Shown one piece after another: positions 53,067 to 61,517 of a stretch of DNA of 64,000 bases (position 1 is the first letter of the stretch; every line of letters begins with the position of its first letter). The stretch lies in NCBI GenBank assembly GCA_024304985.1, contig JAMWZC010000002.1, positions 434,001-498,000 of the forward strand. Direction: 5' to 3'. This stretch comes from Paracoccaceae bacterium (GTDB taxonomy: Bacteria; Pseudomonadota; Alphaproteobacteria; Rhodobacterales; Rhodobacteraceae). The translations under genes were made by a program, and so were the position numbers. The notes beneath the pieces were generated by a model. It was given only the letters and a program-made list of their open reading frames with translations, made no database searches and was not told where the DNA came from.

Positions 53067-53753
53067 ATGGCACAGTTGAAGAAAATACTTCTGGTCGATG
53101 ATGACGAGGATCTGCGCGAGGCGCTGAGCGAGCAGCTTGTCATGACCGAGGATTTCGATGTCTTCGAAGCCGGGAATGGTTCCGAGGCCATGAAACGCGC
53201 CAAGGAAGCGCTTTACGACCTGGTGATCCTTGACGTGGGACTTCCCGATACGGACGGGCGCGAGCTGTGCCGGCTGTTGCGCAAACAGGGGGTCAAATGC
53301 CCGATCCTGATGCTGACGGGCCATGACAGCGACGCGGATACGATCCTGGGCCTGGATGCGGGCGCCAATGACTACATCACCAAGCCGTTCAAGTTTCCGG
53401 TTCTTCTGGCGCGGATCCGCGCACAGCTGCGCCAGCATGAGCAAAGCGAGGATGCCGTCTTCACTCTTGGGCCATATACGTTCAAACCTGCGATGAAGAT
53501 GTTGATCACCGAGGACGACAAGAAGATCCGTCTGACCGAGAAAGAGACGAATATCCTCAAGTATCTGTACCGTGCCACCGAAGGTGTGGTGCCGCGCGAT
53601 GTGCTGCTGCATGAGGTCTGGGGCTATAATGCCGGGGTCACGACGCACACTCTGGAGACGCACATCTACAGGTTGCGCCAGAAGATCGAGCCCGATCCGT
53701 CGAACGCCCGTTTGCTTGTCACCGAGTCGGGCGGATATCGCCTTGTTGCATAA
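53067..53753 (+). CDS. OmpR/PhoB-family response regulator, orphan
   Basis: This 228-residue regulator has a receiver domain (1-120) with Asp 11 and Asp 12 in LLVDDDEDL, phospho-acceptor Asp 56 in VILDVGLP, the Thr in LMLTGHD and Lys in YITKPFKF. A winged-helix DNA-binding domain (about 135-228) has RLTEKETNILKYLYRA, the recognition helix in THTLETHIYRLRQKIE and the wing ESGGYRL. No histidine kinase gene is near, so it is an orphan here. An AGGAGGGAAA site precedes the ATG. Orphan regulators of this form with essential envelope functions are known in alphaproteobacteria (CenR-type), but identity cannot be shown from sequence alone. Confidence 0.92.
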   Translation: MAQLKKILLVDDDEDLREALSEQLVMTEDFDVFEAGNGSEAMKRAKEALYDLVILDVGLPDTDGRELCRLLRKQGVKCPILMLTGHDSDADTILGLDAGANDYITKPFKFPVLLARIRAQLRQHEQSEDAVFTLGPYTFKPAMKMLITEDDKKIRLTEKETNILKYLYRATEGVVPRDVLLHEVWGYNAGVTTHTLETHIYRLRQKIEPDPSNARLLVTESGGYRLVA

Positions 53754-53791
53754 GGGATGCACTTACGCGGCGTAAGGAAAACCCTACTGTC

Positions 53792-53805
53792 TTGATGCAG
53801 ATCAA
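53792..53805. promoter_or_regulatory. FNR/FnrL-type box TTGAT-GCAG-ATCAA
   Basis: This is a perfect match to the FNR consensus half-sites TTGAT and ATCAA with N4. Its centre (53798.5) is exactly 41.5 bases upstream of a start site expected from the -10-like TAAGGT at 53828-53833, the class II activation geometry. It lies 39 bases after the response regulator stop codon. A TATTCT at 53811 gives an alternative promoter on which the site would repress. Confidence 0.7.
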
Positions 53806-53839
53806 AGTGGTATTCTGAAAACAGAATTAAGGTCAAGAT

Positions 53840-53921
53840 TACGAGATCCCGTCGCATATGCGGGTCATCATATGCACCTCCCTGTTGGACTGCCCCGGCT
53901 TAGCGCCGGGGTTTTTTTTTT
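53840..53921 (+). ncRNA. Candidate small RNA under FNR-type control
   Basis: This is about 82 bases of non-coding sequence with all marks of a trans-acting sRNA. The start is inferred from the FNR box and -10-like element. It contains a perfect 7-bp hairpin GCATATG-N8-CATATGC (53854-53875), then an unpaired ACCTCCCTGTTGGACTG whose CCTCCC is complementary to ribosome binding sites, then a terminator CCCCGGC-N5-GCCGGGG and ten T residues. It lies between the response regulator and the urea transporter, well away from both. I do not recognise it as a named family. Confidence 0.6.
53893..53921 (+). terminator. Strong intrinsic terminator of the candidate sRNA
   Basis: A 7-bp GC-rich stem (53893-53899 with 53105-offset partner at 53905-53911), five-base loop and ten consecutive T residues (53912-53921). 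It is 140 bases past the response regulator stop, far for a simple 3' end, which supports a separate transcript. Confidence 0.9.
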
Positions 53922-54580
53922 GGCCTTGAGGATGGATTGCCTGCCGTTCTGGCCTGAAATGCCAAAAGGCTTTCAGCCTGTTGATCAGCGGAAAGATTGC
54001 AATATTGTGTTAAAAATCGCAACGATACGTTCCCGATCAGTGGCCAATTCGGTAAATCTGCAAACAAACCGATGGGGTGATTTACCCCCTGCCGCCCCTT
54101 TTGATCCGCAGTCCTCGTGCGATGGTGGGGCGGGCTTGCCCTTGGCCGGGCGTCCGACGTCGCGCGCATTGTGACCGCCGCGCCGGACAGTGCGCTGTCG
54201 ACCGATTCCCGAAACACCGCGTTGTGAAGAAAGCCGTGAAGCCAAAGGTTGCCCGTTCTTCAGACGCGATCTGGGCAAGAATCGGCGCAAAAAAGAGCAA
54301 TTGCCTTTTTTAGGGCATTTCTTTTGCAGGCGCAGAGAAAAATGCCGCAGTTGCAAAAGAGAGAATTGCGCCAATCCGGGTGTCCGTCCTCATATCCGGG
54401 TGGCGGCTGTCATGCGGACAGTCCGCAGACGCCGCGCAGAGGGCCGATCCTGGCAGATACTCCCCCTGCGCGACAGCAACATGACTGTTGCGGGCGGATC
54501 TGATGACCCGGTGCATGCAAGGGTTTGCATGGCACTGGCCCGGACCCTCCCCGCAGATATATGACTGGGGACATAATTCA
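53922..54580. other. Long intergenic region upstream of the urea transporter operon
   Basis: About 660 bases with no supportable gene. Open frames of 60-130 codons exist on both strands but have no start signals or known domains, and composition is mixed with AT-rich patches. A clear inverted repeat lies at 54514-54531. I looked for a sigma-54 promoter (TGGCAC-N5-TTGC) because urea uptake is often nitrogen-controlled; a TGGCAC occurs at 54530-54535 but the downstream TTGC half is missing. Confidence 0.5.
54514..54531. promoter_or_regulatory. Inverted repeat CATGCAA-N4-TTGCATG upstream of urtA
   Basis: Perfect 7-base arms around GGGT, 50 bases before the urtA start. It does not match the usual NtrC site (GCAC-N7-GTGC) closely. 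A binding site for a regulator of the urea transporter is inferred. Confidence 0.4.
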
Positions 54581-55864
54581 ATGACACATGTGACGAAATT
54601 CACCAGCCTTGCTGTGGCGGCCCTACTGGCCGGTGCCGGGGCTGCTTCCGCGCAGGATTGCCCGATCAAGGTCGGCGTGCTGCATTCTCTTTCCGGCAGC
54701 ATGGCCATTTCCGAGACCACGTTGAAAGACGTCATGCTGATGCTGGTCGAACAGCAAAACGCCAAGGGCGGATTGCTGGGCTGCCAGCTTGAGGCGGTGG
54801 TGGTCGATCCGGCTTCGGACTGGCCGCTTTTTGCAGAGAAGGCGCGCGAGTTGCTGACCGTCAACGAGGTGGACGTGATCTTCGGCAACTGGACCAGCGT
54901 AAGCCGCAAATCCGTGCTGCCGGTGATCGAGGAGTTGAACGGGCTACTGTTCTATCCGGTGCAGTACGAGGGCGAGGAATCGTCGCGGAACGTGTTCTAC
55001 ACCGGTGCCGCGCCGAACCAGCAGGCGATCCCTGCGACGGACTATTTCCTTGAGGAGTTGGGCGTCGAGAAATTCGCGCTGCTGGGGACCGACTATGTCT
55101 ATCCGCGCACCACGAACAATATTCTGGAAAGCTATCTGATTTCCAAGGGGATCGCGAAAGAGGATATCTTTGTCAACTACACTCCCTTTGGTCATTCCGA
55201 CTGGGCGACGATCGTGGCCGATGTCGTGGCGCTGGGTGCGGATGGCAAACAGGTGGGCGTGATCTCGACCATCAATGGTGACGCCAATATCGGCTTTTAC
55301 AAGGAACTGGCTGCGGCTGGCGTGTCGGCCGAAGATATCCCCGTCGTCGCCTTCTCGGTCGGTGAAGAGGAATTGTCGGGTCTGGATACCTCCGAACTGG
55401 TCGGGCATCTGGCAGCGTGGAACTATTTCATGTCGGCGGATACCCCCGCCAACAATGAATTCATCACTGCGTGGAAGGCTTTTGCCGGTGAGAACCGCGT
55501 GACCAACGACCCGATGGAAGCGCATTACATCGGCTTCAACATGTGGGTGAATGCGGCGACCGCTGCCGGCACCACCGATGTGGATGCCGTGCGGACGGCA
55601 ATGTATGGGCAGGAGTTCCCGAACCTGACCGGCGGCACCGCCGTGATGCTGCCGAACCATCATCTGGCCAAGCCCGTGCTGATCGGCGAGATCCGCGCCG
55701 ATGGGCAATTCGACATCATCAGCCAGACGCCGGAAGTCGATGGCGATGCCTGGACCGATTACCTGCCGGATTCGGCGGTTCTGACCAGCGACTGGAAGGA
55801 TCTGGGCTGCGGGATGTACAACACCGTGACCAAGACCTGCGTTCAGCTCACCTCGAACTATTGA
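54581..55864 (+). CDS. urtA: Urea ABC transporter substrate-binding protein UrtA
   Basis: This 427-residue periplasmic binding protein of the amide/branched-chain amino acid class has a signal peptide (about 1-24, ending ASA). Features of the urea branch are IKVGVLHSLSGSMAISETTLKD (core HSLSGSMAISE), YPVQYEGEESSRNVFYTGAAPNQQ (core QYEGEE and GAAPNQQ), and the C-terminal SDWKDLGC. It catches urea and passes it to UrtBC. The start at 54581 is chosen by the signal peptide; the frame is open upstream. The next gene begins 65 bases later. The urtABCDE order is complete; urease genes are not in the window. Confidence 0.95.
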   Translation: MTHVTKFTSLAVAALLAGAGAASAQDCPIKVGVLHSLSGSMAISETTLKDVMLMLVEQQNAKGGLLGCQLEAVVVDPASDWPLFAEKARELLTVNEVDVIFGNWTSVSRKSVLPVIEELNGLLFYPVQYEGEESSRNVFYTGAAPNQQAIPATDYFLEELGVEKFALLGTDYVYPRTTNNILESYLISKGIAKEDIFVNYTPFGHSDWATIVADVVALGADGKQVGVISTINGDANIGFYKELAAAGVSAEDIPVVAFSVGEEELSGLDTSELVGHLAAWNYFMSADTPANNEFITAWKAFAGENRVTNDPMEAHYIGFNMWVNAATAAGTTDVDAVRTAMYGQEFPNLTGGTAVMLPNHHLAKPVLIGEIRADGQFDIISQTPEVDGDAWTDYLPDSAVLTSDWKDLGCGMYNTVTKTCVQLTSNY

Positions 55865-55928
55865 TCCAGAACCGAGGGGCGCGGGTGGCCGCGCTCCTCT
55901 CTGCCTGTCCAGCGGTCAAGGAATTCCC

Positions 55929-57887
55929 ATGATCTTCCGTCTGATCTGTTGCGCCCTGACGCTTTGTCTGGCGCTGTCTGCCGCGCGCGCGCAGGATGGT
56001 GGCGCGCCGCTTCAGGCCCTGTTGCAGGCCAATGCCGACGCCGTCGCGAACCCGTCGCGCAGCACCGTGGACGGGCTGCTTGCCGCGCTGCTGGAAGCTG
56101 ATCTGCCCTCGGTGCCTCTGTTCTTGGAACGGTGGCGTGATCGCGCTGTCTATCTGCGGGCCAGTGACGGGCTATTCTATTTTGCCACGCAGGCCGAGGG
56201 TGGATTTGCCCTGACGGATGTGGACACCGGCGCCGATCTGGGCCGGGCCGATGGCACCGATCTGACCGAGTTGCGCCCCAATGCGGGGGTGCGCCGGGCC
56301 ATCGGGTCGGCGCTGGTGGCCTTTCAGTTGCTGGATGATGACCCTGTCAAACGGCTGGCGGCTTTGGATGCCATTGCGCGCAGCCCGGCAGAGGATCAGT
56401 TGGAACCCTTGCGCCTGTCCATCGACGAAGAGCCTGATCCTGCGCTACAGGCGCGCAAGATCCGGCTGGAGCGGCTTTTGTCGGCCCGGTTCGCTGCGAC
56501 AGCGGACGAGCGGATCGCGGCGATCGAGAGCTTGAAGGGCGATCTGGGCGTCGATGCGCGGGCGGTGCTGAACCTGATCCTCACGACCTCGCCTGCGGTT
56601 TTCACCACGTTGCCGACGGATCGCAACATCGCCGCCGTGCTGGAGCCGGGGTCGAAGGCCCTATCCGAGGCAGAAGCCTATGCGCGGCTGGTCGAGGCGG
56701 ATCTTTCCCCGCCCTTGACGGGCGTCGCCACGATCCGGGACGCGCTGATTGCCGCCATCGCGGACGGGCAGGTCGCTGGTATCCCCGTGTCCACGCTGAC
56801 CACGGATGCGGCACGAGAGGCGGCCTATGAAGCCTTGGCCGCGACCGGGGCGGTGCCTCCCTTGGTGACGCTGGAGGATCAGGCCGCCGCCCTGACCGCG
56901 CATCAGTTCGTTCTGATCTACGCCGAGTCGGACCCCGCCATCACTGCTGCTGCCGAGGAGACGCTGGAAGCGATCCTGTTCAATGTCGGGCTGAACCAGA
57001 CCGCCGATCTGACGCTGGACGCCTTGTCGCTCGCCTCGATCTATTTTCTGGCCGCCATCGGTCTGGCTATCACTTTCGGCGTAATGGGCGTGATCAACAT
57101 GGCGCATGGCGAGTTCATCATGATGGGGGCCTATACCGGCTATGTCGTGCAACTGTTCATCCCCGATTATACTCTGTCGCTGATCGTGGCGTTGCCCTTG
57201 GCCTTTGCCGTAACCTTTGGCGCGGGCGTGGCGATGGAGCGTCTGGTGATCCGCTGGCTCTATCATCGCCCGTTGGAGACATTGCTGGCGACCTTCGGAA
57301 TTTCGATTGCCTTGCAGCAGTTGGCCAAGAACATCTTCGGCACACAGGCGCGGCCCCTGACCTCGCCCGACTGGTTGAGCGGGACGCTGACCTTCAACGA
57401 GGTGGTGTCGATCAGCATGATCCGCGTGGCGATCTTCGTGCTGGCGCTCCTGTTTCTGGGGCTACTGATCTATATCCTCAAACGAACCCGTCTGGGTCTG
57501 GAGGTGCGCGCGGTGACGCAGAACCCCGGCATGGCGGCGTCCATGGGGATCAACCCGGACCGGATCAACATGCTGACCTTCGGTCTGGGATCAGGCATTG
57601 CGGGGATCGCAGGTGTCGCCATCGGGCTTTATGCCAAGGTCACGTCCGAGATGGGCACGGAATACATCGTGCAAAGCTTCATGACAGTGGTCGTGGGCGG
57701 TGTCGGCAATGTCTGGGGCACGCTGGCGGGCGCCACGCTGATCGGCTTTCTGCAAAAGGGGATCGAGTTCTTCAACCCAAGCAACACTCTGGCGGCGCAG
57801 ACTTATATGATCCTGTTCATCATCCTGTTCATCCAATTCCGGCCCAAGGGGATCATCGCCCTCAAAGGCCGTGCGGCGGGGGATTGA
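55929..57887 (+). CDS. urtB: Urea ABC transporter permease UrtB, long N-terminal extracytoplasmic part
   Basis: This 652-residue inner membrane protein has a LivH-type permease in its C-terminal 300 residues (from about residue 360, with AIGLAITFGVMGVINMAHGEFIMMGAY, core GVINMAHGEF, and NPGMAASMGINPDRIN). The N-terminal 340 residues follow a signal peptide (about 1-22) and form a soluble, Ala/Leu-rich helical domain with no membrane segment. UrtB proteins usually carry such an N-terminal extension, though it is long here; its task may be to receive UrtA. The urtC start is four bases after its stop. Confidence 0.93.
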   Translation: MIFRLICCALTLCLALSAARAQDGGAPLQALLQANADAVANPSRSTVDGLLAALLEADLPSVPLFLERWRDRAVYLRASDGLFYFATQAEGGFALTDVDTGADLGRADGTDLTELRPNAGVRRAIGSALVAFQLLDDDPVKRLAALDAIARSPAEDQLEPLRLSIDEEPDPALQARKIRLERLLSARFAATADERIAAIESLKGDLGVDARAVLNLILTTSPAVFTTLPTDRNIAAVLEPGSKALSEAEAYARLVEADLSPPLTGVATIRDALIAAIADGQVAGIPVSTLTTDAAREAAYEALAATGAVPPLVTLEDQAAALTAHQFVLIYAESDPAITAAAEETLEAILFNVGLNQTADLTLDALSLASIYFLAAIGLAITFGVMGVINMAHGEFIMMGAYTGYVVQLFIPDYTLSLIVALPLAFAVTFGAGVAMERLVIRWLYHRPLETLLATFGISIALQQLAKNIFGTQARPLTSPDWLSGTLTFNEVVSISMIRVAIFVLALLFLGLLIYILKRTRLGLEVRAVTQNPGMAASMGINPDRINMLTFGLGSGIAGIAGVAIGLYAKVTSEMGTEYIVQSFMTVVVGGVGNVWGTLAGATLIGFLQKGIEFFNPSNTLAAQTYMILFIILFIQFRPKGIIALKGRAAGD

Positions 57888-57891
57888 TCTT

Positions 57892-59121
57892 ATGAACCGC
57901 TCTTTCATTGCCCGCAACCCGTCGGTTCTGTGGTTCCTGCTGGCGCTGTCGGTGTTTACGATTGTGGTGACCGTGTTGTCCGAGGTGACGGGGGTTGGCC
58001 TCATTTCAACCTCCTTCGTCAAGACACTGGGCAAGACGCTGTGCCTGTGTCTGATCGCCATCGCGATGGATGTCGTCTGGGGCTATTGCGGCATCCTCAG
58101 CCTTGGGCATTTCGCGTTTTTCGGGCTGGGCGGTTATGCCATCGGCATGTGGCTGATGTATGCGCGGACCGAATTGATCGTTGTGGAATCGCTGGCCAAT
58201 GCGCCATTGCCGCCCACCGATAAAGAGGTGGTGGATGCTATCGCGACGCAGATCTTCGGGGTCGTGGGCTCGTCCGAATTCCCGTTGCTTTGGGCGTTTT
58301 CACATTCACTGGCGCTGCAACTCCTGATGGTGGTGCTGGTGCCCGGCCTCTTGGCGCTGGTGTTCGGCTGGCTGGCGTTCCGCAGCAGGGTGACGGGAGT
58401 ATACCTGTCGATCCTGACACAGGCGATGACGCTGGCGCTGTCGCTTTATCTGTTTCAGAACGACAGCGGCCTGCGTGGAAATAACGGGCTGTCTGGGTTG
58501 CAGAACCTGCCCGGGCTGGATGCGGTGCCGCAATCGGTGATTTCCATAGCGTTCTTCTGGGCCTCGGCCGTGGCACTGGGGCTGGGTTATGTCCTGTTCG
58601 CTTGGGTTGTGTCGGGGAAGATGGGCAGCGTGATCCGTGCCATTCGCGACAATGAATCCCGCGTGCGGTTCCTTGGCTATCACGTGGAAAGCTACAAGCT
58701 GTTCGTCTTCACGCTGACGGCCATTGTCGCGGGCATTGCCGGGGCGCTCTATTATCCGCAGGCGGGGATCATCAACCCGGCCGAGATTGCGCCCATCGCC
58801 TCGATCTATCTGGCGGTCTGGGTGGCGATTGGCGGGCGCGGGCGTTTGTATGGCGCTGTGATCGGGGCGGCCTTCGTGTCGCTGCTGTCCTCGTGGTTCA
58901 CGGGGGGATCGGCGCCTGCGATCAACCTTGGTTTCTATACGATCAACTGGACAGATTGGTGGCTGGTGCTGCTGGGTGTGTCGTTCGTGGCGGTCACGCT
59001 GTTCTTTCCCAAAGGGATTGGCGGGTTGTTCGACCTGATCGTGCTGAAGCCCGTGGCGGATCGTCAGGGAGACTACGGCCCCGACAAGGGTGCGTGGCGC
59101 AAGGAGGAGGGCGAGCCATGA
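57892..59121 (+). CDS. urtC: Urea ABC transporter permease UrtC
   Basis: This 409-residue LivM-type permease has about ten hydrophobic segments. Family segments are DVVWGYCGILSLGHFAFFGLGGY (core GILSLGHFAFFGLGGYAIG), NALRGNNGLSG-like GNNGLSGL, and VIRAIRDNESRVRFLGY (core RAIRDNESRVRFLG), the loop that docks on the ATPases. LFFPKGIGGLFDLI ends the membrane part. The ATG 57892 is preferred to the GTG 21 bases upstream in urtB. Its stop overlaps the urtD start (ATGA). It pairs with UrtB to form the urea channel. Confidence 0.95.
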   Translation: MNRSFIARNPSVLWFLLALSVFTIVVTVLSEVTGVGLISTSFVKTLGKTLCLCLIAIAMDVVWGYCGILSLGHFAFFGLGGYAIGMWLMYARTELIVVESLANAPLPPTDKEVVDAIATQIFGVVGSSEFPLLWAFSHSLALQLLMVVLVPGLLALVFGWLAFRSRVTGVYLSILTQAMTLALSLYLFQNDSGLRGNNGLSGLQNLPGLDAVPQSVISIAFFWASAVALGLGYVLFAWVVSGKMGSVIRAIRDNESRVRFLGYHVESYKLFVFTLTAIVAGIAGALYYPQAGIINPAEIAPIASIYLAVWVAIGGRGRLYGAVIGAAFVSLLSSWFTGGSAPAINLGFYTINWTDWWLVLLGVSFVAVTLFFPKGIGGLFDLIVLKPVADRQGDYGPDKGAWRKEEGEP

Positions 59122-59858
59122 GCACGCTTCTGGAAGTGTCCGGCGTCAGCGTCACCTTCGACGGGTTCCGCGCCATCAACAACCTGTCGATCAGCATAGC
59201 ACAGGCCGAATTGCGCGCGGTGATCGGGCCGAATGGTGCGGGCAAGACCACGTTCATGGACATCATCACCGGCAAGACAAAGCCGGATCAGGGCAGGGTG
59301 ATCTGGGGGCCGCGTAGCCTATCCTTGCTGGATATGTCGGAAAGCGAGATCGCGCGGCAAGGGATCGGGCGGAAGTTCCAGAAACCCACCGTATTCGAGG
59401 CGCAGACAGTGCGCGAGAACCTTGCCATGGCGCTGAAGAACCCGCGCGGGCCGTTTGATGTGCTCTTCTATCGCAAAAGCCGGGCGACGGCCGCGCGCAT
59501 TGACGAGATCGCCGAGGAGATCGGATTGACCGACGACCTGCCGCGCCGCGCCGGAGAGTTGAGCCACGGGCAGAAGCAATGGCTGGAGATCGGGATGCTG
59601 CTGGCGCAGGACCCGCAACTGCTGCTGGTGGATGAACCCGCCGCTGGTATGACACCTGCCGAGCGCGAGCATACGACCGCGCTTCTGGTGCGGGCGGCGC
59701 AGACACGCGCAGTGGTGGTGGTGGAGCATGACATGGAATTCGTGCGGCGGCTTAACTGCAAGGTGACGGTGCTGCACGAAGGGTCTGTGCTGGCCGAGGG
59801 CAGTCTGGACCATGTGACGAAAAACCAAGACGTCATCGACGTCTATCTGGGGCGATAA
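59118..59858 (+). CDS. urtD: Urea ABC transporter ATP-binding protein UrtD
   Basis: This 246-residue ATPase of the LivG class has Walker A GPNGAGKTT (about residues 37-45), the FQKPTVF Q-loop, the signature as ELSHGQKQWLEIGM (a variant with SHGQ instead of SGGQ, typical of UrtD), Walker B LLLVDEPAAGMT and the switch His in VVVEHDMEF. It works as a heterodimer with UrtE. The start overlaps urtC by four bases; urtE begins one base after its stop. Frame extension further upstream is inside urtC and not coding. Confidence 0.95.
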   Translation: MSTLLEVSGVSVTFDGFRAINNLSISIAQAELRAVIGPNGAGKTTFMDIITGKTKPDQGRVIWGPRSLSLLDMSESEIARQGIGRKFQKPTVFEAQTVRENLAMALKNPRGPFDVLFYRKSRATAARIDEIAEEIGLTDDLPRRAGELSHGQKQWLEIGMLLAQDPQLLLVDEPAAGMTPAEREHTTALLVRAAQTRAVVVVEHDMEFVRRLNCKVTVLHEGSVLAEGSLDHVTKNQDVIDVYLGR

Positions 59859-59859
59859 C

Positions 59860-60555
59860 ATGCTGGAGATTGCCGATCTGACCCTGAAATACGGGCAAAG
59901 CCAGATCCTGAACGGGATTTCCATGACTGCCAAGCCGGGGCAGGTGACAGCGGTGATGGGCACCAATGGCGTGGGCAAGACCAGTCTTCTGAAGGCCATC
60001 GCGGGGCGACATCCCTATTCCGAGGGCACAATCACGCTGGATGGCAAGGTGCTGGATCATCCAAGCGCGTTTCAGGCGGCCCGCGCGGGCATCGCCTATG
60101 TCCCGCAAGGACGCGAGGTGTTTCCGCTGCTGAGCGTGACCGAGAACTTGACCACGGGCTTCGCCTGCCTGCCTAAGGCCGACAAGGTGATCCCGCCCCG
60201 GATCTACGATCTGTTCCCCGTGCTGGCCGAGATGAAGGACCGCCGTGGCGGGGACCTGTCAGGCGGGCAGCAACAGCAGCTTGCCATCGCGCGGGCGCTG
60301 ATCGCCAAGCCGCGCGTGCTGCTGCTGGACGAGCCGACGGAAGGGATTCAGCCCAATATCATCAAGCAGATCGGCCGCGTGATCGAAACCCTGCGGGCAG
60401 AGGGTGAAATCGCCATTGTGCTTGTCGAGCAGTATTTCGACTTTGCCTACAACCTTGCCGATGAGTTCGTCGCGCTGAATCGCGGCTCTGTGGTCTTGCG
60501 CGATCCCAAGGCCGAGGTTGATCGGGCCACGCTCTTGTCGCGGGTGTCGATCTGA
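59860..60555 (+). CDS. urtE: Urea ABC transporter ATP-binding protein UrtE
   Basis: This 231-residue ATPase of the LivF class has Walker A GTNGVGKTS (about residues 35-43), the Q-loop IAYVPQGREVFPLLS, the signature DLSGGQQQQLAIARA, Walker B LLLDEPTEGIQP and the switch His position occupied by Gln in LVEQYFDFA, as is common in UrtE/LivF. It completes the five-gene urea transporter. The next gene, xthA, starts 84 bases downstream on the same strand without an evident terminator, so read-through is possible. Confidence 0.95.
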   Translation: MLEIADLTLKYGQSQILNGISMTAKPGQVTAVMGTNGVGKTSLLKAIAGRHPYSEGTITLDGKVLDHPSAFQAARAGIAYVPQGREVFPLLSVTENLTTGFACLPKADKVIPPRIYDLFPVLAEMKDRRGGDLSGGQQQQLAIARALIAKPRVLLLDEPTEGIQPNIIKQIGRVIETLRAEGEIAIVLVEQYFDFAYNLADEFVALNRGSVVLRDPKAEVDRATLLSRVSI

Positions 60556-60639
60556 GGCCGATTCAGGGCCATGACCCCCTCCCGTTCGGGGAACCCATGT
60601 GCTACCCCTCTGGCCGAACCATCGGAACGGAGCTTGCGC

Positions 60640-61428
60640 ATGTCCTTTACCCTTGCCACGTGGAACATCAATTCGGTCCGGCTGCGCGAGGGGTTGGTGT
60701 GCAAGTTGCTAACCGAGGAATCCCCCGATGTGTTGTGTCTGCAGGAGTGCAAAAGCCCCGTGGACAAGATCCCGCTCGAAGGCTTTCAGGCGCTGGGCTA
60801 TCATCACATCGTGGCGCGGGGGCAGAAGGGCTATAACGGGGTAGCGATCCTGTCCAAGCTGCCGCTGGAGGATATGGGCGAGATGGATTTTGCCAGCCTC
60901 GGCCACGCACGGCATGTGGCGGCGCGGTTGCCCAACGGCGTGGTGATTCACAACTGCTATGTGCCTGCGGGCGGCGACGTGCCGGACCGGATGGTGAACG
61001 ACAAATTCGGGCAGAAGCTGGATTACCTGACCGAGATGCGCGACTGGTTCCACGGCGACCGGCCCGAACGCGCCATCCTTGTGGGCGATCTGAACATCGC
61101 CCCGCGCGAGGATGATGTCTGGAGCCACAAGCAGTTGTTGAAGATCGTCAGCCACACGCCCATCGAGGTGGATCATCTGGCGCAGGTGCAGGAGTCGGGC
61201 CACTGGGTCGATGTGACCCGCGCCGATATTCCCGAGGGGCTTTTGTATAGCTGGTGGTCTTATCGCGCCGCGGATTGGGACGCCGCCGACAAGGGCCGCC
61301 GTCTGGATCATGTCTGGGCGACCAAGGACATCGCGCAGGCTGGCCATTCCAGCCGCATCTTGCGCGCAGCACGCGGATGGGAGCAGCCCAGCGATCACGC
61401 GCCGGTCTTTGCCACCTTTGACCTTTGA
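60640..61428 (+). CDS. xthA: Exodeoxyribonuclease III
   Basis: This 262-residue AP endonuclease and 3'-phosphatase/exonuclease of the EEP family has the metal-binding Asn in TWNINSVRLR, Glu in CLQECKSP, the catalytic GDLNIAPRE, and the C-terminal SDHAPV with the catalytic His. LDHVWAT is the usual motif before it. It works in base excision repair after glycosylases, such as the MutY and YcaQ-type proteins in this window. GGAG precedes the ATG 60640; the frame upstream is not coding. Confidence 0.95.
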   Translation: MSFTLATWNINSVRLREGLVCKLLTEESPDVLCLQECKSPVDKIPLEGFQALGYHHIVARGQKGYNGVAILSKLPLEDMGEMDFASLGHARHVAARLPNGVVIHNCYVPAGGDVPDRMVNDKFGQKLDYLTEMRDWFHGDRPERAILVGDLNIAPREDDVWSHKQLLKIVSHTPIEVDHLAQVQESGHWVDVTRADIPEGLLYSWWSYRAADWDAADKGRRLDHVWATKDIAQAGHSSRILRAARGWEQPSDHAPVFATFDL

Positions 61429-61444
61429 TTTCACGAATATGTCA

Positions 61445-61483
61445 CCCCATATAGTGGGATGACAGGCGGACCGATGAGTCCGC
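61445..61483. promoter_or_regulatory. Palindromic promoter region and leader hairpin upstream of the thioredoxin-like gene
   Basis: An imperfect palindrome (GTCA-c-CCCA-tatag-TGGG-a-TGAC, 61441-61463) covers a near-consensus -10 TATAGT (61450-61455), with TTGATT 19 bases before. A perfect hairpin GCGGAC-N6-GTCCGC (61466-61483) follows in the leader. An operator over a -10 element is plausible. Confidence 0.4.
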
Positions 61484-61517
61484 GCGACGCTTACTTGCAG
61501 ACAAGGATGTGAAGACG

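Noticed and set aside
53872..54174. 100-codon open frame running through the sRNA terminator
   Set aside because: It crosses a strong terminator with ten T residues and has no start signal, so it cannot be expressed as drawn.
54077..54564. Several 65-125 codon frames in the gap before urtA
   Set aside because: They overlap each other on both strands, lack start signals and are Arg-rich, as expected for non-coding GC-rich DNA.
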